Both the position numbers and the translations under genes were made by a program. A DNA stretch of 64,000 bases from Lewinellaceae bacterium (GTDB lineage Bacteria > Bacteroidota > Bacteroidia > Chitinophagales > Saprospiraceae). The notes beneath the pieces were generated by a model that was not told the DNA's origin, did not search any database, and was given only the letters and a program-made list of their open reading frames with translations. Positions 59,339-64,000 of the stretch are shown one piece after another; positions within the stretch are counted from its first letter, which is position 1, and the number at the start of each line of letters is the position of its first letter. The stretch spans positions 9,763 to 73,762 of the forward strand of contig JADJFA010000027.1 of assembly GCA_016708875.1 (NCBI GenBank). Reading direction: 5' to 3'.

Positions 59339-59455
59339 TTTTTACCGGCAATAAGAAAGTTAAGGGGATCGTTCAGGGACGCTCCTTTGCAGGCTTAATG
59401 GTTGTTAAAGTACGACTTTTATGATCCTCATAATAGACCATTAACGGCGTTTTTC

Positions 59456-59463
59456 TAATTTTG
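59456..59463 (+). promoter_or_regulatory. Candidate -7 box TAATTTTG of the adhesin gene
   Basis: TAnnTTTG in the gap after hutI, 143 bases before the adhesin ATG. The 268-base gap holds nothing else I recognise. Confidence 0.4.
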
Positions 59464-59606
59464 CGCCCATTGTGCCAAAACTTGCTCTAAAAGTTAAACT
59501 CCCTCAGGAGGCAACATTAGAAACTGGCACTGTATCTGATGCTCAACAGAGGATTTCCTTATTTTCACTTTTTATCCACCTACCATTGTTAAATTATCAC
59601 ACACTG

Positions 59607-62600
59607 ATGCAAAGACTTCTAATCCCGCTCTTCGTGTGCCTGGTATTAGGCGCACCCTCCATCCTGTTCGCCCAGGATGCCCAAAAAATCTCTGTAGCAA
59701 GTCCCCAAAAGGCTGGACCTCATCTGCCCGGCGCTAGCCCTGACATGATGTGCAATTTTGCTGGCACTTTTCGCTACAGCAATTCCTCGGAGCGAGTAAT
59801 GACATCGACCTGCCGCAGATCTTCCTCTGCGCCAATGATGAATTCCTGCTCCGGCACAATGGTGATGCTATCCTGAATGGCGACCCCATTCCAGCTACAC
59901 GCCAGGCATAGCGTATGCCTATTATGCCTGCCTGCCAACTGTCATGGGCGACAATCTGCAAGCTCAGTGCTATCCCACCTGGCGACGCTTGTGTTCTCAA
60001 TGTGCCACCTTCCTGCGATGGCCTGTACATCACGCCAGGTGTTTCCCAATGGCGGTGATACCTGGTTTTTCAACAATGGGGCACTATTTCCTCTTTCGGT
60101 TTGGGACAACCGATTTCCATTTTTTTCGCGCCCATCACGCTGGATGAAATTACCTGGGCACTTCTTGCACGAATCAACCATTGTTGGCGCTCCACCTGGC
60201 CCATGCGTTAATGTGAATACCGCTGCTGCATTTGAGGTAATTTACCTCAATCCCCATCACCCAGGAAGGTGTAAACACCGGTTTTGGTGATGACTGCTTG
60301 GAAAATTTACCATCCGCGGCGGATATCCGGAATACGATAATGCCGCTATCTATACGATCACCATCGCACTTACCAGCAACCCTTCCGGTGAAAGCGGTGA
60401 TTCACACCCAGCAATCACAATTGTTCCACAACGCGCCAGGTGATTTTTTCCGGTGTCGACAAGCTGGCAATTATACCATTACAGTAGAAGACGGTAAAAA
60501 GTTGCCCAGCCTCCTTCACCATGGATATGACCGCTTGGTACCAGCCGATAGACATTGTCACCTTTCATTCCCTGATACGATTGCACCACCTTCTACCACA
60601 ACTTTTGTGTACCGTTGACTGTTCAAAATTTCGACGTTGTTTCCAGTTCCTTTTCGATCAACTGGGACCCGACGGTACTACAATACACTGGAATTTTTGA
60701 AACTTGAACCCGTTCCTGGATTCCGTCATTTACGGGTTCACCCTCAACAATTCGAACGCCTCCTCGGTCAACTCGGATTGGTTATTTATGATACCAATCT
60801 AGTGGGTAATGTATTGAGCGTTCCTGATAATGACACTTTGTTCCAGGTCTGTTTTGACGTGGTTGGTACATTGGGCCAATGTACTGGCTTTAACATTACC
60901 AACAACCCAACTGGCGTCGCTTTCGAAGACGCTATGGGACAAACCATCGCACTTACGGCCGATACCGGCAGTGTTTGTATCCAGTTTCAGCCATTGAATG
61001 TTCAAATCGCCATCATTGACAGCACTTGTCTGGGCTTAGGAACGATGGTCGTTACGGCAACAGGAGGTGAAAGTCCTTACCAGGTTATTGTGCACGAGTT
61101 TGCGACCGGGTACGATGTCCAACGCGTTGGAAATTTCAACAACCTGACCTATTCTATTATGTCTGCGTTACCGACGGCAATGGTATTGCCGACCATTTGC
61201 GATACAATAGCTGTATCGATCCCAACCCTTGGCGCCCAGATTGATTTTGTGCAAATGCCCCAGCTGTAACGGCGGCTCACGATGGTATCTTAGATGCCGT
61301 CATCTTGCTGGCAGGGGTGGCCACCCCGATCCTAGCAATTTCTCGTTCCTCTGGACACCTTCCACCCTGACGGATCCAACTTCGTCGTACCAGAATGGCC
61401 CACTCAATGGCGACGTGTTTGCTGGCAATTACACCTTCATTGTTACCAGATAACAGTCGAAATTGCTCCTGCTTCCGGCTCCGGGCTTTTAGGTCAGCCA
61501 ACACCCATCAGTGAGGATCTTGTTACCCTCACCCAGGCTTCCTGCTCGGCGTTGCCAACGGCTCTATTAACTACCTGGTAGAAGGGGTACCTCTTTCGCA
61601 GGTAACCAGTATCAATATAGTTTAGTAACTGCAGATGCCAGCCATACACCAGTAGGTGCTCCTGGGCAAAGCAACCCGATCATCATTAATGGAGTAGCCG
61701 CAGGCAATTATTGGTTGATCATCACTGATGCCAATGGTTGTGTTTTTGTCGACAGTACGAATGTAAACATCACAGACCAACGAGTGGTGACGCTGAATCC
61801 CAGCGCAGTGTTAACCTTTCCGTCTTGTTTCGGTCTCAGCGATGGTGGTGGTGGTGTTACCGTCACCGAATCAAATTTTTCAGGCGCCGATTATACCTTT
61901 ACCTGGTTACCTGCACCTGTTTGCACCCCTTTTGAAACAAATCTTTCCTCACTCTATGCGTGTTTGTCGGCAGGAAGTTACTTTGTAACAGCGATGGACC
62001 CAGTGGATGGCTGTATGGATACAGTTACCTTAACGATAGGGCAACCCTCAGAATTGGTGCTGAGCCCGAACGGTCTCCAGAACCCTGGTTGTAGCCAGGC
62101 CAATAGTGGCTCTATCAATGTTATTGCACAAGGTGGCTCCGGTGGACCAAACTACACTTATACCTGGGATATTCCAGCTACAGGGCCTAACCAGAGTGGA
62201 CTCAGTGTTGGCGATTATAGTGTGACGGTGACGGATGTCAATGGATGTCAAGACTCCCTGGATTTCACGCTGACGCCGCCGGCTCCACCTGCTCTCTCTA
62301 TTGTCCTCACCCCCGTAAAATGCGGTGATGACGGCGCGCTTACTGCCAATGCACCCACAGCGGTATTATACAACTGGGAGGAAGTGCCATCCAATGGCAC
62401 CATCGGTGATACCATTGACATCACCAACCTGGCGGGCGGCACTTACGCTGTCACCATCACGGATGCGGTGGGATGTACAGCAGTAGATACGGTTACCCTC
62501 CAGGACGTTACGCGCATGTCGTTCGCTGATACCTCTTTTGTGCAACCACTTTGTTTTGGTGATGATGATGGCATCCTGGGTGTCACTGTTCAAGATGGAC

Positions 62601-64000
62601 AACAGCCTTACGTTCAATACAACTGGAATCCGACCAACCTGAACAGCCCTACTATTTTGGGCTTACCGCGGAGCTTTACGACTTGACCGTGACGGACAAC
62701 GCAGGCTTACACTGACGGGTTCTTTCACCTGGCAAGACCGCCTCAGGTCGTGAATACGCTTTCAATTGGTTGCGGACGTCTCCTGCTTTGGCGTCTGTGA
62801 TGGTACGGCTGAATTGGTGTCCAATTATGCTACCACCCCCGCTACAACCGGTAATTTCATTTATATTTGGAGCGATGGCCTCATACCTCCGATATGCGGA
62901 CCGATTCTTTGTGCGGGCACACATACTGTTACCAGCGCTGACAATAATGGTTGCGGCGACACTGATACCATTACGATTCTATCGCCGCCACAGGTTACTG
63001 CTACAACTACTGCTTCGCCAGCATCATGCTTTGGTTTGACAGATGGTTCTGCAACGGTTGTTGCCTCCGGCGGTAATGGAAGTCCATATACTTACCTTTG
63101 GAGTGACGCCAACAGCTCCACTACCCCAACAGTCGTTAATCTAGGCGCTGGCCAGTATGTGGTGACGGTGACCGATGTAAACGGTTGCACCGGAATTCTG
63201 AGTTCCATTTTCATAGCAGAACCTGGCGAAATCCTTGGTCAGTCAAGATCTCACGCAGACGACCATTCCCAAATGTTTTGGCGATTCGAACGGCGTTATT
63301 GTTGTGTCCATCAATGGCGGTAATAACGGTGGGTTTACTTTTGAATGGTCGGATGCCACAGGTGTTGTCAGCATCGATTCTATTTCCGCAGACGGCTTGC
63401 AAGCAGGCATTTATTCCGTTGTGGTCACCGATTCTGAAGGTTGTACTGGCAGCCTGGCGGGTATGGTATTACAAGATCCTCCCCCAGTACTCGGCAGTTA
63501 TGAAGACCCTGCTCCGCTGGCATGCTTTGGAGATGAAACAACTCTTCGCATCGAATCGATTGCTGGAGGCTCAGGTGGGCCTTATCAATTCAGTCTCGAT
63601 TATGGCGCACTGCTGGATATTGATTTCCCTGTTAGTTTGAGCGGTGGAGATCACTACATCACTTATTACGATTTTAAATATTGCTCCTACACGGACACCA
63701 TCACGGTGGATGAACCAGATGAAATCACTGTAGAATTTGATCCGGCAGTGCATGAAATAAAATTGGGTGATACGACCTATCAACTGAAGCCCATCATTTC
63801 GACAGGCCCTAACGCCGTTGAATCCTTCACCTGGACGCCTGCTGAATTCCTGCACTGGCCAGACACCCTGTATCCGTATGTGTTTACGTTTGAATCTCAG
63901 ACCTATACCCTCGTGGTGGTAGATGAACACGGTTGCTCAGGCACAGGTAGCGTTGTGATCAATGTCGATCCAGATCGCAATGTTTATATCCCGAACATTT
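59607..64000 (+). CDS. Giant SprB-repeat surface adhesin with gliding-motility C-terminal region (3' partial, many frame breaks)
   Basis: Signal peptide MQRLLIPLFVCLVLGAPSIL (cleavage near FAQDA). From about 61650 on, tandem SprB-type repeats of 70-90 residues appear, each with a Cys-Phe-G-x-x-D-G opening and a YTYxW core and closing VTVTDxNGC: examples are SCFGLSDGGGGVTV, NYTYTWDIPATGP, GDYSVTVTDVNGCQDSLDF, SCFGLTDGSATVVASGGNGS and GQYVVTVTDVNGC. The text near the right edge, NVDPDRNVYIPN, is the usual opening of a gliding-motility-associated C-terminal domain, a T9SS type B signal. So it is probably a T9SS-exported adhesin working with PorP/SprF-like proteins. The N-terminal 2 kb is scattered over frames. 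Confidence 0.82.

Overview
The window looks like the chromosome of a Bacteroidota bacterium, most likely of the Saprospiria (Haliscomenobacter/Lewinella-like) type. The evidence is several secreted proteins with C-terminal type IX secretion (T9SS) sorting domains, a PorP/SprF-family protein, an SprB-repeat adhesin, GLPGLI, DUF5362, DUF1599 and BT_3928-type families, a bacillithiol gene (bshC), and repeated upstream elements of the form TAnnTTTG, the Bacteroidota -7 promoter box. No rRNA, tRNA, CRISPR array, insertion sequence or phage gene was recognised. A striking share of genes is broken by single-base indels, most of them in homopolymer runs (for example G7 at 308-314, A6 near 2208, G4 near 4298, T4 at 45431). 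Repairing one base usually restores a textbook protein, so I treat these as sequencing or assembly errors and annotate whole genes across the breaks. Layout: 1-2740 holds a UbiA-type prenyltransferase, DUF423, a BamA-like barrel and a DUF547 lipoprotein; 2741-3080 is a cluster of GCCCCAGCGGGGC palindromes; 3200-4880 is the ribosome-associated ABC-F ATPase EttA. From 5167 to 12011 lie three T9SS cargo proteins, two of them paralogous PKD-domain proteins, separated by unusual hairpins. 12125-12481 is a perfect 21-bp-period repeat. 12572-22455 carries DUF5362 paralogues, GNAT, NUDIX, bshC, a PlsC-like acyltransferase, an AIM24-family protein, a beta-barrel, OsmC and an OPT transporter. 22648-31782 carries PorP/SprF, two OmpH/Skp chaperones, a membrane-anchored receiver-AraC regulator, a TonB-receptor-like barrel with its GLPGLI partner, and an aminotransferase. 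31931-38109 carries a MuiA-like protein, DUF1599, a BT_3928-type DoxX protein, secG and lptE. 38234-48390 carries trpF-guaA, anmK, an 84-bp tandem repeat, an isoaspartyl peptidase, YfcE-type phosphodiesterase, thioredoxin, the NAD(P)HX repair enzyme and a CoA-transferase. 48746-59338 carries an SH3 protein, a three-domain APH-M23-aminotransferase fusion, mrp, degP, dapF, a LuxE-like gene and hutI. 59607 to the right edge is a giant SprB-repeat adhesin. Functionally the window mixes housekeeping (GMP, lysine/peptidoglycan, histidine, redox and metabolite repair) with envelope biogenesis (LptE, OmpH, SecG, DegP, barrels) and T9SS surface export. The most unusual signal is non-coding: at least eleven genes end in, or directly against, a private short tandem array, mostly of 7- or 8-bp units. 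Nine of these contain TGA on the gene's strand, and several pair with an inverted copy to form a hairpin that contains or abuts the stop codon. Because 7 and 8 are coprime with 3, such arrays place stop codons in all three frames. Other points of interest are two hairpins with an identical TTTCCGGT loop but different, self-complementary arms; two 21-bp-period repeat tracts; three genes that appear to lack an internal coding segment; and a divergent gene pair sharing one CATG as both start codons.
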